NCBI GenBank assembly: GCA_951640195.1
Contig: OX621167.1
Coordinates: 372,001-436,000 of the forward strand
Length of the DNA: 64,000 nt
Direction of reading: 5' to 3'
Source: Porpolomopsis calyptriformis
Taxonomy: Eukaryota > Basidiomycota > Agaricomycetes > Agaricales > Hygrophoraceae
Below, piece by piece: positions 11,668 through 22,319 of this stretch. How positions within the stretch are numbered: position 1 is the stretch's first letter; every line of letters begins with the position of its first letter. The translations under genes and the position numbers were made by a program. The notes under the pieces were generated by a model. That model was not told the DNA's origin, made no database searches, and saw nothing but the letters and a program-made list of their open reading frames with translations.

Positions 11668-13384
11668 TCACTGGTCCCGGTTGATATGTGTATGAGAAGT
11701 CGAGGTGGATGTGGTTGTTGTCATCCGATCTCGATCTTCTGCGCCTTCTCTCGCAGCGGTGAGACTGGGCAGAAGAAGCGGCGGGTCGGTATATCTCCGC
11801 GAGGATGGCCCCGAAGGCAGCGGAGGAGGGATCTGAAAAGACGACGACGGTGCCGGTGTCGATAATGATACCGATGCTGACGCCGATCCACCGGGAGAGC
11901 TAGCCATGTAGAGCTCATTGACTGCTGTCGTTGCCGACGACGAAGAGATTTCACCACCGGTCGCGGCCTGCGTCTGTATGTGGGTCGGTCGCCGCAGATA
12001 AGCATCGCTGGGTCCTCGCACGCCCAAAGCTTGAGCTGAACCTGGAGCTCCTGAGGTGTTCCGGGGCGCAGACACTCGCCCAGCGTGAGCGTCTGCGCGT
12101 GGCAGTTTTTTGGCTGCGACTCTGAGATATACGGCGATGTGATTGAAGCTAATGAGAGTGGTGAATGTTCTGGCTGTCTTCCGGATGTGGGTGAGCTCAT
12201 ATCTGGAGGGCCGCGGAGTCGGGTTAGCGAACCAGGATGGGTTTGGATGACGGGCGAAGATGGCGGTGGCATTGTCACCGGGCCGGAGTGGTGGTGGTGG
12301 TGGTGGTGGTGACGTGGAGAAAGGGGGGATTCTGGCTTCATGTACCGTTGAGTGGGTTGTATTGTCTCGACCTGAGGCGCGTAGCTAGTGGGAGGCATCA
12401 TGGGTTGATAAACATTTTGAACGGGATTAGCAGCTGGATTGTATGCTTGCACAGCTGCTGTACCTGATACGCTTGCGTGCATGACCATTGGATACGAAGA
12501 CATGCTGAGCGAACCGGTCGGGGCCGTTGCCGATTGGGTAGCAAAGAAATGAGAGACAAGAGCTTCTAGATGATCAAATCTAGTCTTGAGCTCGTCGTAC
12601 TCTGCTCTAGTAACGTATCTCTCGCTAGACGGGAAGGAAAAATCGAGGGGGCAGTGTCAGTGACTATTCGGGAGAATGAATGATGAGGACTTACATCGGC
12701 TCAACAATATGCCACTGGCACTTGGCTTGTTCTCCCCGGCGTGTGCATGGACCACACGGCTGTGCCCTGTAATGATAAATCGTGAGTATTTTCTTCGACG
12801 CCAGACGGGGGAAATTGGGATGATAGTGACCTATCACACTTTATTTTTCGTCGTTTGCATTCTACCACATTCCGGGAGAAGGCGGTTATGGAGTGAGGCA
12901 ATAATAAAATCGGAGAGGGGATTGATGACAGAAAACAGCATGGTGATTGTGAGCCTGTGAGCTAAAAAGATGATGGAGATAAAATGGTACCTGTGCAACT
13001 CAAGGCTTGTCGACGACGCTTCTTTTTTGGGGGCTGCTGATCACCATTGCCTTCGTGCTCGGATTCGGCAGCGGCATAAATGTCGGCCTCTCTCGAGGTC
13101 GGCGAGAGATGGGAATGGGAGAGATCGGGAGGCTGGGCGAGAGAATAATGAGAGGGAGAGGGATAACTGTAGGCAGAAGTCTCGACGACAGCGGGAGGCA
13201 GATGCTGCGACATGCCGGAAGGTGGCAGGTAGGGATGTAGTTGACGGATCGATGGGAGAGAAGTTTGAAAGTGATGCAACGGAGGTAAAGGGTGACTCTG
13301 CAATGGTGATTGTCGACGACGAGGAGTGCTCCGAAAGGCCGTTTCAGCCGAAGTTGCAGAGTAAGATGAAGGTCTGGGATGCAT
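11668..13384 (-). CDS. Zn(II)2Cys6 fungal transcription factor
   Basis: A nuclear DNA-binding regulator of the fungal-specific binuclear zinc cluster class. Five exons fit on the minus strand: 13384-12991, 12861-12831, 12766-12695, 12624-12042 and 11973-11668. They sum to 1386 nt (461 residues). The ATG at 13384 has an in-frame stop just upstream. The zinc cluster is spread over three exons and reads C-TE-C-KRRKIK-C-DRAQP-C-GP-C-TRRGEQAK-C, preceded by the basic run PKKKRRR. It is followed by QWHIVEPIERYVTRAEYDEL and a short leucine-rich helix, a linker and coiled coil typical of these factors. The rest is Ser/Pro-rich and includes eight consecutive His residues (near 12290-12312). No fungal-specific middle homology region is evident, so the protein is short for the class. 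Target genes are unknown. Confidence 0.88.
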
Positions 13385-16300
13385 GGAATTCAGGAGGGAT
13401 CAGACGAGGGTTAATGAAGGAGAGTAGAAGAGAAGGAAGAGAGTTGTAAAATTTCAAGACGAGACACGAACCCGAGACGCGAGTCGCAGCCCAACACAGC
13501 CCAAGACCGGCCAGTTTTTATGGGCTTTTTTTAAAATTTTAATTTTTTTCTCGTTACCAAACAATTGCGAGGGTTCTCATGGCTAAAAAAGGGATCCTGT
13601 AATGCTCGTCATTAGGCACGCACCGTAGATCAGTGCAGCCCAAGCGCGACGAGGGTCATAGCCATAATGCACTAGTTTCAAACGGCCGTTTGTCATCGAT
13701 CCAGGCGGTGTAAATCCAAGGAGACAAAAAAACCGACCTCAATCCTCGTCGCTGGCAAAACAAGTCAATGTTTTTTTGCAAATAAAATAGACTTTTTGGA
13801 TTGGGTCTCGGCAAGAGCCGATTACCACCCGCTATGTCCGATCCTGTGAATCCCCTTTTTCAGTGTGTGTCCACCCCACAACCCGAGAAATGCATGCACA
13901 CTCGGATCTCGTTTATTTCACCTCGAGATGTACAGCCAGCCTCAGGGCACGTCTCCTGCCACCTTCCAATGATACCGAAGCCTCCTGTCTTTTCCGCATT
14001 TGATCATATCCTCTCCTCCAAGTATATACTTTGTGAGCAACCCTGGAGTTCGTCCACACGAGGTTGCCTCCATGCAATTATCTGATCATCAGCAACCACA
14101 AATTTTCACCACGTCCTAGACATATGGAGAACCGAGCCGTAACGTCCGTTCATGCTATAAGCGCTTACTTATGTCCATATGCTACGGACTCACAATAGCG
14201 TTCGTTGATGTGAAAAAAACGCTACGCCGAATGTTACCATTCCATTAGGTATGTATGTACAGCATCGCTATGGCAAACTTCGCGACTCATCTCTCCGAGC
14301 GAGTATTCAACGTCGCATATAGTCGCTACCCAAAGAGCTTCTTGATTCCAGGATTTGCTTTTTGCCGAACAGACCGGCGTCGCGAGTTTCCCATGTGGCC
14401 GTGGTTTCGTTCCGCAAACACCGGTCGCGGTGTCATGTTATATATGTTGCCTCGGTAGGCTTCTGAGAATCAATTCAGCGACTGCTTCGTTTACAACAGC
14501 TGAAAATCCTATTCAATAAGGAATAACGACTCCCAATCGTTGGTCAACTTGCGTTGGGTGCGTGGATAACGCACGCCAATCTTTTTTTCTCAGTGGTTTT
14601 GCTTCCAGTTCGATTTTGATTCCCACACATTCTTCACTCTTGCGTCCCTTCATGTGTCCGCAGCAATACACGAGCTCGTAAAAGTCAGCGAAATAAACAT
14701 CCCAGGTGAACATCGGCTAATTAATAGGACAGCATGGCACAAGTGCCACCGCAATATTCTCAACGGACCAACAATAAGCCCGTCAGTTCAGTGGCTTGCC
14801 GAGACGGTCACGAGAGTGCAGGGATCCATTAGCTGGATGATTGCCGTGTAAACGAATTTATCCCTGAACCATTCCCGAAAGCTCCACAAGTCATCGGGAG
14901 AGGTTACAACCGTACTTAATACAGTCCATCGACCATTCTATCGTCGATTTTGATGTTCAAGGGTCAGATGGCGAGATGGCCTTCAAGTTCCCATATGCAG
15001 ATCTTGTTGGGAGACGGGACTCGCCAGCTGATCCGAATGGGGACCGGTCATGTAAAACAGCCTCCGAACGATATTTGATTGCGGGGTATGGGGGTATGTA
15101 TCGAAAGCTGATTGGCCGCTTCATCAGTGGAAACGACAAGATAAACGGCATGCCCAGTTTACGACATATATGGTATGCTCGGTCTCGCGGTGGATGGCAT
15201 CCGACAGATGTTGAGAATGCCGTTCATCGTGACCGAGGTGACTGTGAAGAGGAAAAAAAATTGAAGTGATATATAAGCTCCATGCCACGTGTTTATTATG
15301 TAATATATCTATAAGTAGAAGTTCGGAAGTTGAATCGTTCATACGAAAGTTCACCTCGTTGATATTTGGGATTATTCCCTGCGACAAGGACGTCGCGTTG
15401 CCCAACGGGAGTAATCTTGAACATGAAACGCAGGGAGACGAGCTTCCTTTCACCCAAGATCGCACTGACTTTTTCCTGGTGTCTGAAGGCGACCCGTATG
15501 ACAGGTACATAAATGAATACTTCACTCGTTGTCAAGTGCGACCATGAATCGTACATAGAATCCCAATTCTACACCGGAGTTAACGTTCGCTAGCACTTTC
15601 GGACCCTTGCTAAAAAATGCACTTATCTGCGTTGTGACAGATCTTCCAAGTCGCGAGGCGGGGATACCGGATGGGACGGTATCTACAACCCATTACCAAC
15701 TTGATCGTTGTCTCAATCTCATCTGGAAACGCCGTTCGAGGGAAAGCGTCGAGGCTTGATAATCACCAAATCCCCTTTCCTCCTTGCATCCTCGTTTGTT
15801 GGAGCATATGACCAAAAGCGGCAGTTCGAACGGTGGGCAACACGCGACTTCAGCATGTACAAAGCTCGTTAATTGATACTCCCCGCTACCGACCCGGGTT
15901 TTGGTCGAATAACGTTTGACAGGCTACAGCCAATAACACGAAGCCGCTCTTGCGATCAGCGTGATGTTCCTCTCGTCCGGTCAACCTAGCCCACATCCAT
16001 GTTTTCCGCCTGGCGTTCGAAGGAACGAACTCCCACACGGTCACATTTTCACCGTTTGGGGGTGACGTTTTGCACTGGCGCGTACTTTTAAAGTGGGATG
16101 CACCATGCAAGGGTCAGTTCACGTCATAGGGTGCTGGTACCTTAACCCTACACGACTGACCCTTATGTCTTTGATAAGGGACTGTTGGAACGGACAGGAA
16201 GGCATGGAACAATAACTGGTCGTGTCCGACCCACAAGGAAATTTGAAAGATCATTCTTTGCGTGACCATCATCTCGGAACGGAGGACCAACTGGGTGAGA

Positions 16301-17542
16301 GTCATTCAGGTTCTTTTACAACTGACTCGGTCTCACGTTTCACACAGCACTTCCAGGGCAAAAATGGAACGGCGCCCATATCCCTAGCCAATGGATTTCA
16401 AATGAAACTGCATACTGAACTTTGTTGTATCTACATGAGCGTGTCATTCCGGCAAGGACACCTCAAACATCATCTGACACTCTGCTTCGTCGAACCCCAC
16501 GGTGCCAGCCCACTCGATGAACCGTACTGTCTTCTGTGACGCTTACGCTTTACCACTTCATACGCCAACAAGGAGACACTGCTTCCCAACAAGGCTCAAG
16601 GGATTTGCCAAGAATGTATCCTTTTTTAACCAGGTGCTCAATAGTCTCTGAATCCAGAGGCGGCATAGACGCAGGCGCATCGCGAAGGAACACGATTCCA
16701 ACACTTTATACCCTGAGCTCATCGTTGTTTGGGTCAACTTCTTCCTCCATCAAGCGAGCATCGTTTTGCTATCACCGTACGATTTCAAACCTGCCTCTAG
16801 GCTAAAACCGCCAGCTGGTGCCATGATCTATCCACGATGCTTACGTCGATTAGCTTTATGTTCATTTCATGGGCCGAGCAAAGGCCTTAAAGTTCTTGGG
16901 GGCTCTCGGACGACCCACCCAGCCATTATTCCATCTGCAGAATACTCAGGGCCAGCCTTCTCTGCGGTGTGCAAAACTAGCATCGCTATTCTCGCACCTT
17001 CTAGATATCGGATTCTACCATTGACAAACTGAACGAAGGGCCGATGAACAATCTCACAGGGAAACTCAAGCGAGGCTGGGTGACTCCTTAAGACGAGGAG
17101 TTAGATGACGAATAACCCAACAATTTGCAAGGACGGTTCATTGAATCTGAGGTGATCCCTTTTTTTTTTTTTTCCCTTCTGAACCGACCTTCCTCTTTTC
17201 GGCATTGCCATTCTCTCCCAAAGATTCTGCTCTGCAACTGCACTCTAGTCACCAAGTTTAATTGTTTTATTCGCTATCCCAACTCTACGAAGGAAAGCCG
17301 GGGTGGAAGTTTGTGGTCGTTAAGTGCGTTGCCATCTCTCTAATTGCTTCACGCTTTTCTGATCAGATATTCTTAATAAGATGAAACTCCAGGACAAAAG
17401 ACTGTTGTAAATATACACTAAAGACATCTTCTAAATATTTTGGAGAACGCTGGTGAGTACAAAATCACGACAACTTGAGTAATAAAATTTTACAAGTACA
17501 CAGAATATGAATCAATCCACTGGAAGGCTCATCAAGCTCATT
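13385..17542. other. 4.1-kb stretch without a supported gene
   Basis: Several ORFs of 60-130 codons occur on both strands, but none has a recognisable motif, splice-supported extension or coding-like neighbour. A T-run lies at about 17159-17174. I see no convincing tRNA or repeat array. Confidence 0.5.
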
Positions 17543-18539
17543 CTAGGTTATACGATCAGTGATTTCGCACATCGGAAAAGTATCCACGACTCTACCTTGG
17601 GTTTGCCATGAGCGCAGGGTGTGGGCAATGAGCACCAAGAATATTACCCCGATCGCATATATAACTGTCACTGCAACCTTTGGGATATACACCACGGCCA
17701 GGGACGCGGTGCTTTCATGTGTCCTCCCTGGAAAGGAGGGCGAGGCGGATGCTTCTGCTTTCGTATGCCAGAGTATAAGGAGGAGAACGGATGTGAAGCA
17801 AATTGCTGCCCTGCACCAATAAGAGGAGATTAATGATGTGTTTCAGGTTTTCTTTGGGAACACCTACCACAACGTCCAAATTGCAGGCAAAGCAAGGTAA
17901 ACCCACACGTTCCACCACATGCATCCCTCAGGTTCTGCGTTGTTCAACCTCTAGGAATGTAAGTTTATCGTTATAGTTGTCAAACAATCTCTCACGGCTG
18001 TCCACAAGTTTGTTGTTCTTGTGCTCTCATTCTCCGTTGGATGTATATCGCCGTCTTCTCCGGTTTCAAAGGATGAGGCCCTCAACGCAGAAAAATGGAT
18101 GATGAGAATATAGCTGTATAAAAGGCCGACGGAGGCAAAAGCTATTCCCGAGAATGCCATAGTACGTATAACAATATCCGTCATTTTGTCGGAAAGTTGA
18201 AAAATCCCCAACAAGGCACTGTGTTTAAGGTGCGTGACACAGGGAGTAATTGGGTGGAGATATACCAACTCACGGTATAATGAACCCACAGGCGACTCGC
18301 ACCATTTTCCATTCAACGATGAGGGAAGTTATGACATTTTGCAACGAGCGATCTCCAGATGTGTTGAACCGGGTCGCATAGAGTCGAGGAAGGTGAAAGA
18401 GGGGGAGGAGGACAACGCCTCGGTAAATGATGGTGAGTGATATGAACTGGGAAGGACGAAGATTGACTGGGCTGAATTTTTGTAAGATTGGTACAATGGT
18501 TCTCTTCAAGAGACTGGACAGGACGGAGAAACTTGGCAT
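17543..18539 (-). CDS. basidiomycete multi-pass membrane protein, unknown function
   Basis: Four minus-strand exons fit: 18539-18274, 18218-17996, 17950-17868 and 17810-17543. They sum to 840 nt and 279 residues, with introns of 55, 45 and 57 nt. The predicted protein has about four hydrophobic segments: MVRVACGFIIPALLGIF, FSGIAFASVGLLYSYILII, a long one beginning VWVYLALPAIWTLW, and VTVIYAIGVIFLVLIAHTL. An acidic, hydrophilic loop lies between the second and third. From general knowledge, basidiomycete genomes carry many small orphan membrane proteins with the W-N-x-W-x4-ALPA-x-W pattern and no assigned function. This matches that pattern, but the family link is from recollection. The start ATG precedes a basic N-terminal region; a further upstream exon cannot be excluded. 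Membrane location is inferred from hydrophobicity only. Confidence 0.7.
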
Positions 18540-18856
18540 ATTTTATCCGTGTGTGGGTTCAAGTGGTGGTAATGCGAGCGTTTTGAGTGGTCGATATATA
18601 TTTTATCATAAAAGCGGTCAATTGTTTATCAACGGATGCACAGCAGCAGGTACATGTTCCCGACGCACCCGAGAGTCACCAAATAACGTTGACCACGCCG
18701 TTGCCAATAGTATCGTAAGTGGACTCTCGGCTCCGACTCCCAGATGTGGAAAACCCACGCGCCTGCCTGAGAACCCAACATCTCTTCACCTCCCGGATTC
18801 CCTGCGCAAGCTGGAATTAATGACACCCCGATTGGACCCGACTTTGTAGATACATA

Positions 18857-18945
18857 TATCTCATAATGCATAGGTTTTGGCTGGGACCGAAGGTCACCTT
18901 GGAGCCAAATTGCTATCTCATATTGCATAAATCTCATAATGCATA
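18857..18945. repeat. three copies of a 16-bp repeat upstream of ARG7
   Basis: The unit TATCTCATAATGCATA occurs at 18857-18872, with one mismatch at 18914-18929, and again (one mismatch) at 18930-18945. The last two are directly adjacent. They lie 125-210 bp upstream of the ARG7 start codon. The rest of 18540-19069 shows no gene. Confidence 0.6.
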
Positions 18946-19069
18946 GATATATGGGGGGGGACGGGGATGGAGGCTATGAGAAATTGTACTGTAACTATTG
19001 CTTGTATCACAAACCATCGTCTCGTCCTAACTGCGGAAGTCATCGTCCGACACACAGCCGGTTGCGAGG

Positions 19070-20720
19070 ATGACTATAACCCACCAGCTGTGTCTCTTGA
19101 CGCCTGAGCTGTATTCCATCATTCGGTGGCGGGTGTGGCGTAACATGAACGTGCTTAAACGCTTTTCTTCATCTACCCCCGGATGCAAATCCGGTCATCA
19201 CTTTCCCCTTCCTGATGGTTCCTTTCCCAAAGGTTACCTCCTCACAGGCCTCCACTGTGGCATAAAAAAGCCAACAGAAACAGGCACCCAGCCCTACGAT
19301 CTCGCATTACTCCTCTCAACCTCCCTCCGGCCCACCTCTGCCGCCGGATGCTTCACGCTCAACGCGTTCAAAGCCGCTCCCGTCCTCGTTTCCCAGGACG
19401 TGCTGAAAAGGAGCGGCGGGCGGGCACGCGCGGTCGTGCTCAACAGCGGGTGCGCGAATGCCGTCACCGGCGAGCGGGGGCTCGAGGATGCATGGGCGAT
19501 GGTCCGCGAGACGGACGGGTTGGTCCGATCGATTTTGGGTGATGACGACGGTGGCGGGTGTGACGAGAAGAACGAGACGTTGGTGATGTCGACGGGTGTG
19601 ATCGGCGAGCGTCTTCCGATCTCGAAGGTGCTTGAGGGTATACGGTCACAGCGTGGGTCTGGCGAGTTGAGTGCGGCGGGTACGTTTGGAACTGGGTTTG
19701 CTGCGTGGGAGCGTGCGGCGAAGGCGTTTATGACGACGGATACGTTCCCGAAGATGCGCTCCAGGTCGTTTACCATAAACGGGGTGGAGTATAGGTTGGG
19801 AGGGATCGACAAGGGTGCGGGGATGATCCATCCTTGTTTGGTTCCTCCACCTTCTCGGCCCTTGCACGCGACGTTGTTGGGTTGTATATTGACCGACGCG
19901 GCGGTTTCGCCCCGGAGTCTGCAGTCCGCGTTGACCTATGCGGTCGACAGGAGCTTCAATTCGATCAGTATCGATGGGGAAATGTCGACAAACGATACAG
20001 TGATAGCGCTCGCGAATGGCGCCGCTCTCCCTTCCTCTGCTGAGAGTGAGAAGGAAATTGATGAGGAAAGGGATGTCCACGCGTACGAGGCATTTAGGGA
20101 CGCGCTTACCGCGTTTTCGGTGGATTTGGCCAAGTTGGTGGTGAGAGATGGGGAAGGGGCTACCAAGTTTGTTACGGTCTCTGTAGAAGTGAGTGTCGAT
20201 CTCATTTGTTTTTTTTGTGTTCTTGCTCTCATTCTTGGTAGGGTGCGCGGACGCACGCAGATGCACGCGAGATAGCATCCCGGATATCCACATCTATGTT
20301 GGTCAAAACTGCTCTATTCGGTGAGGACGCGAAGTGCGTTGTTTCCTATTTTTATCTTTTATTTTAAAATCCCTGATCGATTGTTAGCAGTTGGGGTCGA
20401 ATTCTCTCAGCCATAGGGTCTAAACCGACCGAGATCGATCCGTCCAGGGTGAGCGTGAGCTTTGTTCCCACCGATGGGAGCACACCACTCCGGGTTCTGG
20501 TCAACGGTGACCCTGAAAAAGTTTCGGAAGCGCGGGCGAAGGAGATTTTGCGCGAAGAGGATATTGAGGTGCGGGTCGAGATGGGGATGGGAGACGCGAG
20601 TGCAAAATATTGGACGTGTGATTTGAGTTATGTGCGTTTTCGCCGTTGTCTTTCTCCATTAATGATTAAATTTTTATGGTGTAGGAATATGTGAGGATTA
20701 ATGGGGATTACAGGAGTTGA
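19070..20720 (+). CDS. ARG7: glutamate N-acetyltransferase / ornithine acetyltransferase (ArgJ), mitochondrial
   Basis: The enzyme moves the acetyl group from N-acetylornithine to glutamate, closing the acetyl cycle of arginine synthesis in the mitochondrial matrix. Exons 19070-20188, 20242-20333, 20391-20631 and 20685-20720 sum to 1488 nt (495 residues). ArgJ motifs are clear: VVLNSGCANA, STGVIGERLP, the self-cleavage region KGAGMIHP (from residue 248) and HATLLGC with the expected nucleophile Thr268, then FNSISIDGEMSTNDT. Between MIHP and the Thr the protein has a longer Pro-rich insert (CLVPPPSRPL) than the short MAT-type spacer of bacterial enzymes. Two starts are possible: the ATG at 19070, or the one at 19145, which directly precedes NVLKRFSSSTPG, a likely mitochondrial presequence. 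The gene converges on TYR1, with only 23 bp between the two stop codons. Confidence 0.93.
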
Positions 20721-20743
20721 CAAGGGATGGATAGATTTATTTT

Positions 20744-22299
20744 CTACGTAGATGTTTCCATGATAGCGCGAATCATAGCATCGCCTACTCTATTAGCTTC
20801 CTCGAACCTACTCTTGAAAAAGTTGGCGGTTTCGACAAACCTCTTTTCGTACAAGTCAAAATTGCCAAAACTGACGCACTGGCTCCATCCACGGGCGGCG
20901 ATGACGAACTCAAGGTCGTCAGACCGGTGAGAGACGTCGTGGAGGGCGGCTGAGAGAGCAGCGTCAAGGCGAGGGGGAGAGCGGAAGAGGTATTCGGCGA
21001 CGCCGATCCAGAGGCGGAAGATGGGAGTGGCTGCGAGGGAGAGATGGTGGAAAGGGTGGATGTCGAGGTTGGCCCAGCAGTCGACCATGGCAAGGAGGGA
21101 AAGGTGGGAGTTGGCTTTAGGGAGCGAATCGGATTGGGAAGCGGTGGTGGTGGCGGTGGCGGGAGCGGGTCTGCTGAGGCTGAATTGGTCGAGGATAGAC
21201 TCGGAGAGGAGGATGGGAGAATGGGCGGTGGTGCCGAAGACTTTGTCTCGCGCGGAGTACATTCTGCTTCTCAAGGTCGGTTCGTCTGCGTTGAGCATGA
21301 GTTTGAAAATTTGGGTGGCGGAACGGGCGTATTGATCGATGAGGGTGCGGGCTGAAGGGTTCAGGATGGCAAGGCCGGCGTATACATGGCATTTGTTGGA
21401 GTAGATGCGGAGCATGATGTTCACTTTGACGGTTTCGATCCCGCCGACGTAGTAACCGTGCTCCCAGGGGTAGGAGAGGGCGTTTGACCAAGCGGTACCC
21501 ATGCTTTGTGAAAGTGAGGGCTGGAAGGGGGATAGGGGGTGGCGGGTACGCACCTTAGGAAGGCGGCGTGGGTGACGGCTTGGGTATTGGCTGTGACGAG
21601 GTCATGGTCTTCGTATGAGAGATAGACGAATCTGGAGAGGAAGGGACGGAAGATGTCTTCGACAAGTTCGAGGGCACGATCTGAGGCACGGTGTTTGATG
21701 AGAACCTGGGGGTTGATTAGCGGTGATTATGTGGGAGAGGGGATGAGTACGAGGGGCTGGCCTATCGGAGACACGGTGGGGCCATGAAGAGAGTGGACGG
21801 AGACGATATGGACGTCGGGCGGCAGGTATCGTTCGAAAGCAATTTTTTCGGGAGCTTTGACAGAGGTTTGACCTGCGACTATAGCGTCTAGTTTTGTTGC
21901 TAGACTAGGATGAGAGACAGAAGGTTTGATGTGAATAGGGACTGACAGGGAGCATACTGTTCGACGACGGAGTCAATGACTTCGGCTGGCACGGAGTAGA
22001 TGATAAAATCGGAAGATCTGGCAACCGCGTGTCCGTCTGGCAGGACAGAGACACCCGGGACATCTAAAGATAGGAGAGTGAGCAAGGTCTGAATAGATGA
22101 GAGGGGAGAGCTGACTATCGAACTCGGATTTGAGTGCCTCGTATTTTGAGGGTTGGTCGCAGACGTGAATACTTAACGGTGAGCATGCGAGCGATGAGAA
22201 CACGATGTAAATCTACCTTTTCCTGCCCGTTTTTGAGAAAAGACGAGCGTAGAGTCTTCCCATAGCACCCATACCGATCAATCCGATGACTGGATCCAT
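20744..22299 (-). CDS. TYR1: prephenate dehydrogenase (NADP+)
   Basis: The enzyme oxidatively decarboxylates prephenate to 4-hydroxyphenylpyruvate, the committed step to tyrosine. Six minus-strand exons fit: 22299-22217, 22171-22116, 22063-21958, 21904-21751, 21705-21554 and 21503-20744. They sum to 1311 nt (436 residues, close to yeast Tyr1). The N-terminus MDPVIGLIGMGAMGRLYAR holds the dinucleotide-binding G-x-G-x2-G at residues 9-14. Further family stretches are DFIIYSVPAEVID, AIVAGQTSVKAPE, IVSVHSLHGPTVSPIGQPL, LSYEDHDLVTANTQAVTHAA and an all-helical C-terminal half with IYSNKCHVYAGLAILN. All introns are 45-53 nt. The start codon lies 20 bp from that of the divergent Ser/Pro-rich gene. 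Prephenate dehydrogenases are related to other Rossmann dehydrogenases, but the VHSLHGP and SYEDHD motifs make this call firm. Confidence 0.92.
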
Positions 22300-22319
22300 G
22301 ATTGATCACGTGTAACTTT
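22300..22319. promoter_or_regulatory. very short bidirectional intergenic region with a CACGTG E-box
   Basis: Only 20 bp separate the TYR1 ATG (minus) from the first in-frame ATG of the plus-strand gene. The palindromic E-box CACGTG sits inside at 22307-22312. Transcripts must start within the opposite gene or the plus gene must start later. Regulation by an E-box factor is an inference. Confidence 0.4.

Noticed and set aside
12288..12312. TGG microsatellite as a free repeat
   Set aside because: It lies in the Zn2Cys6 coding exon, where it encodes a His run, and the frame is kept.
13385..17542. Several ORFs of 90-130 codons as genes
   Set aside because: No motifs, no consistent splice extension and frequent overlap on both strands; probably chance.
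21021..21355. Gly-rich and Val-rich plus-strand ORFs
   Set aside because: They are antisense shadows of TYR1 exon 6, which has strong family motifs.
22302..22319. TTG at 22302 as the start of the Ser/Pro-rich protein
   Set aside because: Nuclear fungal genes start at ATG as a rule; the first in-frame ATG is at 22320.
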